A DNA stretch of 64,000 nucleotides from Heliocidaris tuberculata (Eukaryota; Echinodermata; Echinoidea; Camarodonta; Echinometridae): NCBI GenBank assembly GCA_025618425.1, contig CM046847.1, positions 766,634 through 830,633 of the forward strand, read 5' to 3'. The notes under the pieces were generated by a model. It did no database searches, was not told where the DNA came from, and worked only from the letters and a program-made list of their open reading frames with translations. Shown here one piece after another: positions 25,901 to 40,900 of the stretch. A program made the position numbers and the translations under genes. The stretch's first letter is position 1. Every line of letters starts with the position of its first letter.

Positions 25901-28900
25901 GGTTTCACGAGTGATTTGGGATCAACTATGCTTGAAATCTATCAAGTAATGACCATGAAAATGTGCTCTAAATCTTTTCAAATCAAACTGGTGACAGAAG
26001 TTACACCAGTTTTGATCTCACTTGAGTGGGAGTTCAAGACTGACAAAACAGAACAACATAACAAAAAGTTCAGAAGACTTTCAATTCAAAGCTGATTTTC
26101 TAAAATTCAATAAATTATATATTTTCAAAGGTTTTATAATGACCTTCACACCCTCATATTGATAATTTTTAAAATCCTCTTGCTGGAGCAATATAGAGGA
26201 ATATGAGAAAATAAAAATAAGAATTCATATTGATTTGAGTCTTCAATAATAAAAATGTCAGAGGGATATGCTGTTCAGAATAGATCACAATGGTCTTATC
26301 AAACATGTGACCACTATCCTATGGCATACTTGTGTTTATAATTCTTTTCCAAAATCATTATATTACGAATTTTGAGATTTTGCTCTTTGCATAGACAGTT
26401 GTTCCATGAATGTGCACTTGATCCTCTATATTCAAATATCTTCATCATCTGTCTAAATCACAGAGTAGCCTGTTTGTGGTTGATCAATTACAACTTTAAA
26501 CATTCACAACTTTCTTATCCTTTATCTTATTTTCCTCAAACTTTCACAGATCTTTATTCTTTCTCATTTTTTCTACTTTTAAGTCATTATGAGGATGAAT
26601 GCTTTACCAGGATGCAGTTGCCCCATAACTTGGTGTGAAACTTGGGTCACCGTTGTTCAAGACCATGTGCTTCATCAAACTGAGTCATACTTGTCTGTTA
26701 CAATGAATTGATTCTGAATGTAACATGGGAGCACATTACTAGGAAGGAAAGAGGCATTATGCATGACATGATTCTCACATCAAAATAATGTTGTTATGAA
26801 GGATGTGAGAATGTTTAAAGTAGTGCTGGTACTCTTCCATGCATTCAGGGTAGGATTATGGAATAAAACTGCGCTGTTAAAGGTCCACTGCAACCCAAAT
26901 GCAAGTTGATTTCTGTTGATGTGCAGTGATGTATACAACTCATATTTTGTTATTCAAACATCTAAATACATGTATGTTTCATAGATTTTTAAATATTTTT
27001 AAAAATAATTTTTAAAAATCATTTTCTCAAACATGCTAAGCTCCACCCTAAATAAATGCTCCAGAGTTCATTCCTGCAATGACATCATCTGTCAGTCAAT
27101 CATTAGTGAGCTAAGGAGAGACAGTGGTATGTACATGTACATGTAGCTTTGCCAGAGATGACCATCTGTTCTAATAGACCAAACAATGCCTACATAGGAG
27201 TTGCTATGTCAGGCATGCTGTAGCATCACCAGGAAAAGAATGGTAATGAGGAGGTATTGTTTGAAAGCATGCAATAGACCGGTTTTCTAATTTATTCAAA
27301 TTTATGGATGTTTCTTTCCGGAGGACCTAGTGACCAGGTATTCCACCAACCTGTTATTAATAAATGGACTACAATACTAGGAATCCAGTTTGCATACATT
27401 ACTTGTTGCTATGTCGGGCAAGCATCGGGCAAGCTTTCAGGTTGTCAAGAACAACCTTTGTTTAAAAAGCATGCATAAGATTTGAATATGTTAGTAAACC
27501 GGCCTATTCTATTGTGAGCATACATGTGCTGAGCTGGGGGAAGTTACATCATTATCTATTGTAGAATGTTAGTGTAGCTGATAATTGACAGAAGATGTCA
27601 TGCATGAATGGGTCTGGATCTTTTTTTAGGGTGGATATTAGGAGGTCGGAAAAAACATTTCAAAAAATATTTCAAAATCTCTGAAACATATCTAGATGTT
27701 TGAATAACAGAATATTAGTTGTATGCATCCCTGCACAGCAACAGGAAAAAAAAAACTTGCATTTGGGTTACGTTTGGGTTGCAGGGGCCTTTTAAGGGGT
27801 AATATTCAAGCTAAAATTAAGAGACTAGCTTTTTCAGTGACAAAATTTTTTTGAAACAGTGCTTTTTAATATGATTTTGGGACATTTTCACTAGTGGCAT
27901 TTTATTTTGTACATCATGAATGAAGGAATGTGAAAAATGATTGCATTTACTGCAAGGCAGCTGAACATATGATATGACTATGTTATCTTAATTAAAACAT
28001 TATTCTTTGAATTCACTCTGTCAAACCTTTTCATACATGCTTATTAAGAGTTATCATGAAATTGGTCAATGAAGTTCCTTTCAGATAAAAGGTGGTAATC
28101 AAACACCTGTCATACAGAGCCTAAATATGGCATTGATTGGTTACATTAAAATAGAAATTACTTTTAAAATGTTTAATCAAAACATGTCATTCATGGAAAA
28201 GGTTCCTGAAGCTATTTTTAATTCCATTTCAGCTATGAGACATCTTACTACCACAGACAGCTAAATAGTTCATATCATCACAGGAATCTGACTACATTCC
28301 TATCGTGATGGGAGGAATGCACTTTCTGAGCTGACGTTTCCTTCTAATAGTAGAAACTTCCTTTCTGAGTCTATGATAATAAGCTTGATGACAAATGACA
28401 TGATCACAAGCAAACAAGGTTAAAAACATAGAGACCTTGTATTACTATCCCCTTGAGAAACTGCACAAATCATAAGCTATTTGTGTACTCCCAGATATCA
28501 AGTTCCTCATCTCCCTTTATACCATTTATCCTTATAAATGTACCACTCTATAAAATCTGGACAAATAGGGGAACATGGTTAAAACTGTAAAACAATTAAG
28601 GATACCAGGATACCAGGATACCTGGATACCAGAATACCAATACCAGTGATTTATTTAGGTGACCTACAATTTGGTGTACTTTTAAAAAACCAATACTGCT
28701 TCAGATGTACACTTTCAATCATCTGACAATCAAAAGTAGCATATCAATGTGTTAATCTTCACAGGTCAAGGGTCAATAGCCCCTATTTAATACATTTTAG
28801 TTTCTAGATATACTTTAAAACTTTAGCTTCTGACATTGCCAAAGAATTAAAGCACTGGTTAAAACAAATATAACTGTGCCTGCTGAACACTAATTATGGA

Positions 28901-31900
28901 AATGCCAAGGCTTTTTACATTTCCCAGTAAATTGTATCTAGAATTAGAAAATAATGTAAAACATTTGTATTTGCAGTGAACAAAAAATAGTTCAAAATAT
29001 TGGAATGACTGCTACATGTGTGAGCGAAGATCCATGATGATCTTTTGTGAACCTTGAAACTTTCTGTGTAAGGGGAGGTAAAGAACAGCTGTGATTGGCT
29101 AATCACCTGCTGACATCATTCATACCAATGAATATGAAGCAGCAGTGTGTGTGTGTGTGTGTGTGTGTGGGAGAGGGGATGTGAGTGTAAGGAGAGTGAG
29201 AGTGAGATAGAGCTTTGCTCAGAAGTGCAAATGATTACTCGGCTGGTTTTCATATAGATAGCATCACAGGATTGTTGGGGATGTCTTCAAATATGCTCAT
29301 GTTGTGAAGATCTTTTTTCAAGGCTGCTTGGGGAGACATCCAACCAAGCATATTCTTACACAGGAAGGGACAGCAGCAAAGAGGAAAGGATATATTTCTC
29401 CAACGGATAAAACCGGTCAATTACTTTGCATTTTCTCAACTGCATGTAGATAGTGGATACTGCACAACCTTTTAATATTGATATACATGTATACCTAATA
29501 ATCAACTCTGTACTACTGTAGTAGTCTTCGTGATAGAGACTCTGAAGATAATGTTTATCACATCTCTCATTCTCTCCCCTGATGGGTAGAACTAACATTA
29601 ACCCTGAGAAAGCAGTATTTGCAAGAAGATCTGGAAGACAGCTGTAGAGCAGGGATATTAATAGTTCCGTCAACCGTCATTCATGTGTTTGTCATTGGGA
29701 AATCGGCAGGGATCCTGAACACTGTTCTGATATCATTCCTGACTTTTCTCTACCTGACATTGGTTCCCATCTCAGCAAGTCTCATCTTGGATTGTTCAAA
29801 GCTGCAGGTAATGTTGTTCATCAATCTTACTTCAATTCAAGAAACCATTCTTCTTTCAGGAATTTCAAATACAAGTACTTTTAAATGCATTTGTCTTATC
29901 TTAATCTGAGAGCACTATCTTAAAGGGAAAGTCCACCCTGATTACAAGTTAGTTTAAAAAAACCACAGAAATATTAAAGCAACAGATCAGTGAAGGTTTG
30001 AGCAAAATACAATAAGAAATAAGTTATGAATTCTTAAAGTTGTAATCAATCAAACACAAATTGGCAAATCTGTGACGTACCCCAAAAATAATAAATTTCC
30101 ATTTTCTCTTAAGAAAATATTCAATCATACATGCACCTTACATATAATCAGTACTCATACATTTTTACACAAAACATATATGAAACAAATTTATTCCTTC
30201 ATCAAGAACTAAGAAAATGAAATTTATGAAATTTTCTGTACTGAGCAAATGGGGGAAAAGCTTGCAAGATACATCACACAGTTGGCAATTTGTGTTTGAT
30301 TGATAACAGTTTCACAAATTCATAACTTTCTTATTTCTTATCAGATTTTGCTCAAACTTTTACTAATCTTGTTTCTCTCATTTTTCTTCATTTATTCAAA
30401 TTAACTTAATACCAGGATGGGCTTTCCCTTTATATGTAGTTTCCAGTTCTGGTAAAGATGAAAAGGATGAAAATGAACTTTCAAAAGATCCAAAGAAACC
30501 TTACACTGAATGTTCAAGATTACAAATAGTTGGTATTTGCCATAAAATTTTGGTAAAATATATCATAATAGTTGAATAACCACGATAATGGGAAGAGAAA
30601 TTTGTAAGAAAATCAAACTAGTGTGGTCCTGATCCCTTCTGGAGCAACAGACCACTTTGCCAATGAGTGGGGGTTGTACCACACATGCTCCGACAACAAT
30701 TGCTCTGTGGTAATTCATAACACTAAACCAATCAATAAATCATAACCCTAACCCTATAGCTTATCCTATAAAGCCTGGAGCAATTGACACTGGAGCACAT
30801 GTCTCAGTCTATGGTCTGAGTACCAGCCTATGAATGCGGTTTGTATCAAGTTTTCTTTTCGGTCTTTTAACATTTCCTTGGTCTGAACAAATTAACCATG
30901 ACTTTGATCAGCTCGCAACGGAGACAAGCACAGACTAGAGTAGATGGTTATTCCTGTCTTCCCAACTAGATTAGTATAAATGATACAGCTGCAACTATTA
31001 AATATCCTGGTAATAGCTGTAATCAAAATGATAGTAAGTGATATGACAGCTGGATCTGCTATTATGTAATAAACTTGTCAAAGTTGATAGTATAAGTATC
31101 TGATTGAGATTGATGATACATCAAGCCATTTCAAATAACATGCAGGGGTGCACTTGGAATAGATCATGGTTCGTAAACTAATTAAACCATCACCTCCTGC
31201 ACAATCTTCAGTGGCCAGGCAAAATTAAAATAAACATCTCTATATTCTCTATGGGATAGTTTGATATTTCAGCATAACTACACAAGTATTATCTGACTGC
31301 TATAAATCATTGTATGCCCAAGTGTTTTTCCCACAGAGGGAATGTTTTCAGGAATTATAAGCTTTGCAAGCTAGAAAAGATGTACTCATCCTCAAAGCTG
31401 GTGAGCAGCTGCTAAAACATCTCCAGTGGTTCATCTTATAGCACTTTCATACTGAAGGCATATTTGGGTCGAGTATGGATCAAGTAATACAAACCATTCC
31501 AAGTTGTATGCATTTCATACATGTATGCAACAGACCCTTTTATCAGCAGTTCAGCTCTTTGCAAAACCAAGTATGTTGATCACATTTGCATGGAGATTTT
31601 CCTGGTATTTAGCAAAATCATGTTCACATTTATTCTCCTGAGTTATGGGTTTATATGCTACTGAGAATGAGACTCCATGCACATGATAACTCTATATCAA
31701 CCTGATAGAAAACATACTGTGTTTAAATGCAAAATACATGAACCAACCTGGAAGATCATACCACAAAAGAAATATTGAACTAATCAATGAAATTTACTAC
31801 CATTCTCAGACCATGTCCATGCAGAGATACTTCTAAAATAAAGATATTGTTCAGAACAGATGATCTATAAAAGAAATATAAGATATAAATGCAAAATTGG

Positions 31901-34900
31901 ATGTAAAAACAGAATTACTGGAAATATCAAAAGTATTTGAAACAGAATTATTGGAAATATCAAAACTATCTAAGATATGGAGCTTTATACTGGCATTAAC
32001 CAAATCTCTGCTTCAAATGACAATTCTTACTCAATATTTTGCAGTGACTCGATCAACCATTTCCATTAGAGCATCATTGAGAATCAAATCACCTATAAGT
32101 ACTCCTCACATTTGAGTAAGACCAGATTACCTAGGCTAACAGCTGAAAAGTGTGATACACTGAAATCCAATTTATCATGGGCAGACACTAATCACTTTTA
32201 TCAATTTAAGTACCTAATACCCCTTAGGGTGAGATACCACAGACTTGTAAGCACAATGATGGATCCATGATTCTCTAGCCAGGGAGAAGGTTGGGGGTAC
32301 AAGTGTGAAAAATATCTGGCAAGCAAAGAGGAAAAAAAAAAAAAAAAAAGATGATAAACCAAAATAAATTAATCAAAAATTAATGAAAAGCAAAATAAGG
32401 CGTTCTCTTTTTTTTTGTCAGAGGCAAGGGGGGAGGGGGGAGGGGGAGTCCTACAAACACAAGTTTGAACCAATTTCTCTTTCATTTGTGTACTTATGTC
32501 GGATAAGATTGGATTTTGTTTTTGTGGGGGGGAGGGAGGGCATGTGACCTACATGTATCCCCCACCCTGTATCCATCACTGATGCATTGAGGAAACAAGA
32601 AGATCTAACTATTCTTAAAGGTATAAATCAAACATCTACACACTTCAATGTTTCAACCATATAAAAAGACACTGAGCAATGCCATGTAACTTGTAAGTAG
32701 GCCTGAGTCGAGTTGGTCGATCCACCGGCGCCCGACCGATGCAGCCGGTCACCGGTGCAATTTCATGCATACCGGCGGACCGATGAAATAAAGAAATACA
32801 TAAGAAATTCACAGTGTCAAGACGTTGAAAATTAACCAGTTTTAAGAACTAAATTTCCTTATTTATATTGAAACTTTCACATGATATTAAATTTCAATCC
32901 TTTAATCAACCAAGTGGGACTATGGAAATAAGATTAACGAGCAAGATTTCTCAATTTTCTTGCTTGAATTTATCGGCCCGTATATTATTGTTGAATTCTG
33001 TGTGAGCGCTGCTGGTAGGATTCTGCGCACCTTGCCCCGAGATGGCGCTAACTCCAGGCTAACTCTAGTGGAGTAATTACGAGTTGCAAACAAACAGATA
33101 AAAGATGGCAGCGCCCATACAAGTATACAGAATGCAACAATATCATAATGTTACGGGCCGATAAATTCAAGCAAGAAAATTGAGAAATCCTGCTCGGTAA
33201 TCTTATTTCCATAGTCCCACTTGGTTGATTAATGGTTTCAAATTTAATATCATGAGAAAGGACTAATATAGATAAGGGAATTTAGTTCTTAAACTGGTTG
33301 ATTTTCAAAGTCTTTCATTAACACTGAATTTCTTTATGTACCGGTATTTCTTTATTTCAACGGTCTGCCAGTCTCGCCGAAAAATCACCGGCGGACGCCG
33401 GTCAAAAAAAACCAACCCGTTATGACTCAAGCCTACTTGTAATATAAATATTATGTTCTTTTAAGATCTCTCATGTTTTCCCTCTTCAACAATCAAAAAC
33501 ATGCTACTTTCCCGATGCGGGCAGCGCATTATATGCAGCTTTTTTGCACCGCATATTTTTTCATGAAATTTCATCGGTCTGCCGGTCTCCGCCGAAAAAT
33601 CACCGGCGGGCACCGGTCAAAAAAAAAACCGTTATGACTCAGGCCTACTTGTAAGTACTTCTATCATTACCATGCTGGTCTCTGGTTCTAGTATGTCTAA
33701 ATTATTATCTGAAATGTTCATGCCATACAATGAAAAATAAATATCAATTTAATTGAACAGGCACAGAAACAAATTTTACAATTTCAAAAATTCATAATTT
33801 CATTTCTTATTGGATTTTGCTCAAACATTCATTTTTCTGTTTCTTTAATTTTTCTTCTTCTTTTAAAACCAACTCAATATCAGGGTGAACTTTCCCTTTA
33901 CAGCTCTTTACTTTATGTTCCCTACATAATTTTGTACCAAACTTTACATTAAAAATAAGCTTCATTTGCAAAAATTCAAGGAATCCAAACCACACAATTT
34001 GAGTAACTTGTTAACATTCAATAAAGTACACCAACTAAAAGGTCATTCTAAAACTGGAATTGACTTCTACATTGTATTAAAAACATGAATGTAGTTAATT
34101 TGAGGAAATTGCAATTATTCATAATAATTATCCAATACAGCTGACCTTGACAAACAAATTATAATGCCTCCATAAAGTTCATGCACTTTTGTAAACTCTT
34201 TCATCAATAGTCTGGATCACACGAAGGGAGATAAACTCGAAGTTTCACTTGTAGTTTCAAAACTTGAGTGAACTTGTAGTTATCTTGTAGTTTCAGGCCA
34301 TATGAAAAGACTTGTTGTTTTGAAACTTTAAGTTTACTTGTAGTTCTAGAACCACAAGCGAGCTCAGAGTTAATGTTGACAACACAAGTAGTGGGTGGTA
34401 CTCCATTGCAGTTTTGGACAGTAAGGACAGAATAAACTATAAGTTTCACAAGCTTGTAGTTAACGATGACCTCGCTGTTCATGTTACACTTCGCGCAAAT
34501 TATGAACACAGGATATGTATGTATACTGTATACTGTATACACATCGGTAGTATCTACTTCTGGTGTTAACAACAATCGCTCGGCTTGTAGTTTCAGAACA
34601 ACGAGCATCGTTATTTCGAGCCTGTGTGAACCCTCGTCGTGGTTAGTGAGTCATTGTTTCGTTAACTTAAAGTTTCGAAACCACAAGTCCCGTATGAATG
34701 TAGCTATAGAGTCTCTTTCAGGGTCGAAATCTGAATGTTATATGTGCATATTGGAAGTACTAAGAGTCCATAAAATGTTGTCAAAATGTGTCATACCCGA
34801 AATGCATGATTATGAATATACTCTCTAATCACTGCAGAATATTTAGAATGACATGCCAGGTACTAACCATGATGACTTAAATTACTTGAGACTGAATTAA

Positions 34901-37900
34901 TTGATTTTTCACTTTTTGAACAGAATTCTCTATTTTTTCTTCACCCTTATATCCATTCTATCAACGTTTTCTCTTTGAGAGTGATTATTGATTTTTAAAA
35001 CAACTTTTAATATGGAATAGGAAAAGCAATTATATATAACCTATAATGTATCAGTAAATTATGTCCAAAACTATCAGAACATATAATGATCTGATATCTT
35101 AAAACAATATTCATTTTATATTTTCATTACTTATATATTTGAAATGTACACATAGTGGGGTCTTCATGTACAGTATAGTTGTATACTACAAATTACCTTA
35201 AAGGGCAATCCAACCTTGGTAATAAGATGATTTGTGTGAAAGCAGAAAAATAAGAAAAACAGGATGGTGAAAGTTTGAAAGAAATCGGACAAGGACTATA
35301 TAAGAAAATTATGGATGTTTGAAAAATGAGATCACTACATCTATGCGAATCTCAAATTGGCAATTTGGTGAGTCAATTGTGACATTTTTGTGGACAACTC
35401 TCCATCCCATTTGTCGTACACAAAAATATCATTAATTTGCAGTTTTCTTCGAGGCGCTTTTACCCTCGGGGCTGTACTCAAAATATATTGGAGATAACAT
35501 ATTGTTGTAGGTCTTCATGAACGAAAAGATCCTACTGAGTAATGCATTTTGAAAAAAAGTGACATTTTAGTCATTTTGTGTGTTAGAGCAAATGGGGGAG
35601 TTGTCCACAGCTACATCACAGTGACATTACCTACATGTATTCGGCCAATTTGAAATTCCCATAAGCATAGTGATTACAACTTTCAAAAATTCATAACTTT
35701 CTTATTGCTTGTCCGATTTCGTTCAAACTTTCATCAATCTACTTCTCTGATTTTTCCTCTTTCTTTCAAAGCAACTTGCTATTAAGGCTGGATTTCCCTT
35801 TAAAACATGCATGAGAAAATCAGATGATATTTCATGAATGGTGGCAAGGTGAATTGGTATTTCCTATCCTGCTGAGATTGTAATGAAATATATCCTTCTA
35901 TAGGATGTTACATATCTCTACATAGTCCCTCTAGCTCTCATCCCAGCATCTGTATAATGCTGATAGCTCTGGATATGAACAAGGACCAACAAATATTACA
36001 TTATTCCCTTCCTCTTCGTGCAGTTTTCTTATTAGGAAATTAGTTTTTGGTTTGATGATAATTATCCTATCATTAGTATCACATTTTATGCTGGTGGTGA
36101 CCTAATTTTTCTATTACTGACATATCAATGAAAATCAACAAATTGATTAAATTGATGATCATGAGAAGATCTTACTAACTTACTATAAAACCAGAGACTT
36201 TGGCTGGAATTCACAAAGGTGGTTTCAATTCAGACCATGGTTTATGCAGATTTCCTGGTATAAATACGCTTGATTTAGCGCATGCACTTAAAAAGATCCA
36301 ATAATGAACGCGCGCCGGTCGCGAGTGATTGGCAAAAGCACTAAATTCACGCTTGTTGCTATGGTTCAGACCATGGATTTTGTAAATTCAGACCATGGTT
36401 TATTTAAATCAATTTACATAAACCATGGTCTGAACCATGGCAACAAGCGTGAATTTAGCACTTTTGCCAACAACGCGCGACCGGTGCGCGTTCATTAATG
36501 GATCTTTTTAAGTGTATGCGCTAAATCAAGCGTATTTATACCACGAAATCCGCATAAACCATGGTCTGAATTGAAACCACCTTTGTGAATTCCAGCCTTT
36601 CTTTCTGGACCATTCGCGAATGGTTCAGGTTCACAAAGTTTCATGCCACAAAATAACTGAATTACCAAATTAAATTTTTGCCATTCACAATCAATTTGCA
36701 AAAATGTAAAGGAAGTTCTGGTTTCACAGTAGCTCATTTTTAGTCAGCTTGACAAACTAATCTTAAGCTCATTTGATGCTCATATCCATAGAATGAAAGT
36801 TTCTATCAATCTCTTGATATTGTTTATAGTGTGAAGTGATGAGAGAATGAAGGTATCTATCGAGCATGTAATGATATAGACAGCTGTATTCCTTCCTCTT
36901 AACACTATGATCATTACAGGCAGATAAACCATCTACAAAATCTATTAGATTTGGGTGTTCTAAGAACAGGGAACTTTACACAAACTTCTAAACTAACAGA
37001 ATAGGAATTGTACACACTCTTTAATTTCTTGGAAGTTGCATGATACAAACTTCAAAGAAATTAAGACAGAAACTTTCTGTACGAACCAAGATAAAATGTC
37101 ACAAGATAATGACTCTATTCTGAAATAAATGATTCATTTGACCTATCATCTAATTTATAAAAGAAATGGATTTTTACAAGTACAATGATAAATTTTGCAA
37201 ATATGAATTGAAAGGTAGGGAGAACTTTTCTTGTATTAATACTAACTTTGGTCTGGGTAAAAGGGCCTACAAAACATCTACTGCACATGTACATGTATGC
37301 TTGAAATCTTATTCTAAAGTGAAAGGGTAAATCAGAACTGAAAGTTTGGTTATTTCATATAAAGATTTAACTATTCATGTCCTTAGTTCCAATAAAATTG
37401 ATATCATTCCTACCAGATAGATTGTTCTAGTTTCTTAGGGGGGGCTGCCAATAATCTCCATGGGAGAGTAAGAAGAAAAAGTGAGTGCAGTCCAAGGTGA
37501 ATGCCTGGGAGGAAACAGTGGTACTGGACATAAATGGCTGCTCATGGATTGCATCCAGACTCACCCAAAATATTGACTACCTTCAAGCATTTTACAGGCA
37601 TGATTGGTCATTTATTGGACAACATTATAGAGAAACTAAAGGATAAGAAAGAGATACTCCTTGGTTCCTTGAAAGTTCATCCTTTATACATGTAGTTCAT
37701 CGTCATGCTCTATTTCAGCCTTTATAGACATAGATTGTGCTTTCATCTTAATCACTGCTTCATTTATGTTTGCCACTTCTACTTGAAAATTGGAAACTAT
37801 CCTGAGCAAGAAACTTTCAAGAATTTTGGAAGTGGTCAAGATGGCTGTATGACATTTGCTCCTGCGACAATCGCTCTGGTCTAACTTTGCCATGCTAATC

Positions 37901-40900
37901 CTAATCCTAAACCTAAACCTAAACCTAACCCTAACCCTAATTCTAATCTTCACATTGTCCTGAACAAAAAAAATAAATCATGACCTTGACCTTAACCTTT
38001 GACCTTTCGAGATATGGACTGTGGAGCAAATGTCGCAGGAGCAAATGTTGGCGCCCTGTCAGGATTTGCAAAAGTATCATGCCGTGAAAAGGCAGTCCTT
38101 CACAAAAGTTTCAAGTCATAAAAGTGTATGGTTTTACAATTTACAGTTATCTTCGCTATTTTCAATGGTCAATATGTTTTCACTCAGCTAATTAATTAGT
38201 CAGTCAACGACACTTAAGCTAATATAGCATCTTCTATCTCTACGAGATCAATAAAGTATCTTATGGCCCATCACCATCTCATAAGGTGGATATTCCCCAG
38301 GTACCAGTCCAGGAATGATAAACTGTTATAAAAGTGTAAAATCACTTTGACCCAGTAGTCATTGGAGTGGCACCGGCTTAATGAATTCCTGCAGTGCAGG
38401 ACCATACTGTCAGTGCCAATTTGAAAAGCTCTTCAGTCAAAAGTGCTCAGGCAATTAGTATGTCTACTGCATGTAATGGTTACAGATGGCTGAAGTTAGC
38501 AAGTTGTATCACATGACTACTGCCAATCAGCTGATGTAGAATGACTGTAGCTTGCAATGCCAGCCTGGGAGAATGAATTTTATCCACTGCTATTCTAATC
38601 ATTATTATACTATTTGGTGTCACCTGTACCTGGTACAGGGCAACTGAACTTAATAACTATAATCCTCAATCAGCTCGCTATTCCCCATAAAACTGATTGC
38701 GATATGAAGGTGTACCATTACACAGGGGTTTTCCCCTGTGTAGATCTTTTACGAAGAGTGCAGTGGGTTCCTAATGTGCATAGAGAATGACTCTCCTATA
38801 CACATGGTCTCAGTTTAACATCCTATCCAAGGGACAGAGTATTTCCCACTGTTACCCAGCCTTTGTCTATGGAAAGGGGGTGGGGCACATTAAAGGGAAG
38901 CTTGAGTTCTAGGAAAGGTAAAAATTATTGGCAAGCTTTCTCATTTTTTCTGTGTTAGTTTGGAAGATTATCATAGAAGATATGTCCCCTGAATAAGATT
39001 GCTCTTCAAATGTTCTCACATTCAAAATATGACAAAAAGACAATATACACATTTCTGTGTGCAGTGCATGTGACTCTCAGCAGGATTTAGTAAATTTCTT
39101 ATCATTTTGGTGATTCCAAAACCTTACAGCATACACCAATTCTTATTTGCTATATAATCAAACTTTCCCAATTGCTTTGAGACAGTTTCTCTCACAATTC
39201 AATCTTATGATCAGAACTCAACTTTATCTTTAACACACAACGAGGTCATCTGCCTGGGCTGGATATGAAACCACAATCTTTGGTTAGACCAAGGAGGTGC
39301 TTGCCTAGTACTTCTTTGGTTAGACAGGCATATGCTATATGTGTTGAAACGAGTCTGAAAAAAGGTTCTTATTCTATTACCGTCACCTGTGCCTGGGACA
39401 GGAGGACTGAACTTACATGTAATCAGTCACTATAAACCATGTTTATTCCCCTATATAACTGATTGGGATGTGCAGGTCTCCATGCTCCAAACATTGTTGT
39501 ACAAATTTTCATAGAGAAAGGGAAATTAATTTGGGCAGAAACCCTGAAAGTAAGGCAAATGAAAGGAATCAAACCCACAGTCGGTGTTATTTACATGTAC
39601 CTATATATTTAATGGTACTAATCATGAAAACGTTTTTAGCATCCCTGACAAGCTTTTCAGTGCCATGCCATCATTTATTCATATAGGATACAATAACATA
39701 ATATCACTGAACTAATTGATACCATCACTTATTCATTACTGAACTGTACGCCCGAGCCCATCCCCCCTTGACGAATTTTACCGTTCATTTTGAATCGCTG
39801 TGTTTATCTCCACACCACTTTCTGACCTTTTCCTATCAAGTCTTGTGCATCTTTTGATGGCAAGTTTACAAAAATCAGTCATAACAATGATACCATTACA
39901 CAGTAATATGACCTTTGGTGAATATATGAGTTTTGTGTACAAAACAAATGGGAAACTGCATTTCCACATGTTTCTATTTTATCACCTATAATTTCTTCTT
40001 TATGCTGTAATTATTATCTGTTCTAACTGAAGATTAGTTCATATCAGACTTTGAAACTGCAGACCTGAAAAATAAAAAATTAAAAAAATTTAAAGTTGAA
40101 AAACAAGGAAATACATGAATTCTTTTTAAAAACAAATAGAATACATAAGAATTCAAATCACTTTCGATTGTTTTTTTTTCTTCTTATGTAATGTTTTTAA
40201 GGTTTAGAAGTTTTTGCATTAAAATTTTATCTCAAAGGCTTTCTTTACCTAATTATTAAAGGAGAATAAAAAACCCTGGGGAAAATCATTTTTAATGAAA
40301 AGAGAGGATAGAGAGAAGCAATTTAAAAAAAGTTCCATCAAAATCGGTTAAGAAATGAGAAAGTTATGAAAGTTTGAAAAGTCTCAATTTACTTTCTATG
40401 GCGATCCTCAAATTGATAATGTTGCTTCAAAATGACAGGTTTAGTAGGACAACTCCATATGTTTTGTACACAAATTTCATATTTTCCCCATTATCTCTCA
40501 AGGTGCAGCTTGTCTCCTTCTTAGCTCAAGATATATCATGGAGAAATGTATTTGACACAACATATGTTGAGTTCACAAAAAGACAAGCATCATTTTTAGA
40601 GAAAATGGAGAAAATATGAAGTTTTGTGTAGAAAACACATGGAGAGTTGTCCTACTCTACCTGTCACTTTGAAGCAACATTGCCAATTTGAGGATCGCCA
40701 TAGAAAGTAAATTGAGACTTTTCAAACTTTCATAACTTTTTCATTTCTTAACCGATTTTGATGGAACTTTTTTAAAAATTACTTCTCTCTATCCTCTCTT
40801 TTTATCAAAATGGATTTTCCCCAGGGTTTCATTCCCCTTTAATCAACATGTAATATGCATAAATTATAATAAATTAAAATGTTTTACTGATTTACATAAA

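Larger units (their letters stand above)
22673..26876. other. TAF1B intron 4, mostly repeats
   Basis: No gene recognised. It contains the hairpin at 23717-23802, a 110-bp dispersed repeat (24004-24130), a C17 run near 25031 and the right arm of a foldback element (about 26490-26600). Confidence 0.5.

Noticed and set aside
34204..34828. Overlapping 134- and 120-residue frames
   Set aside because: Both lie on opposite strands of the same foldback element; no family features.
36304..36737. Frames on both strands around 36.3-36.7 kb
   Set aside because: They fall in the nested palindromic MITE and mirror one another.
37684..37953. Minus-strand frame starting with Arg/Phe repeats
   Set aside because: The repeats are translation of the CCTAAA/CCCTAA core of a small transposon.
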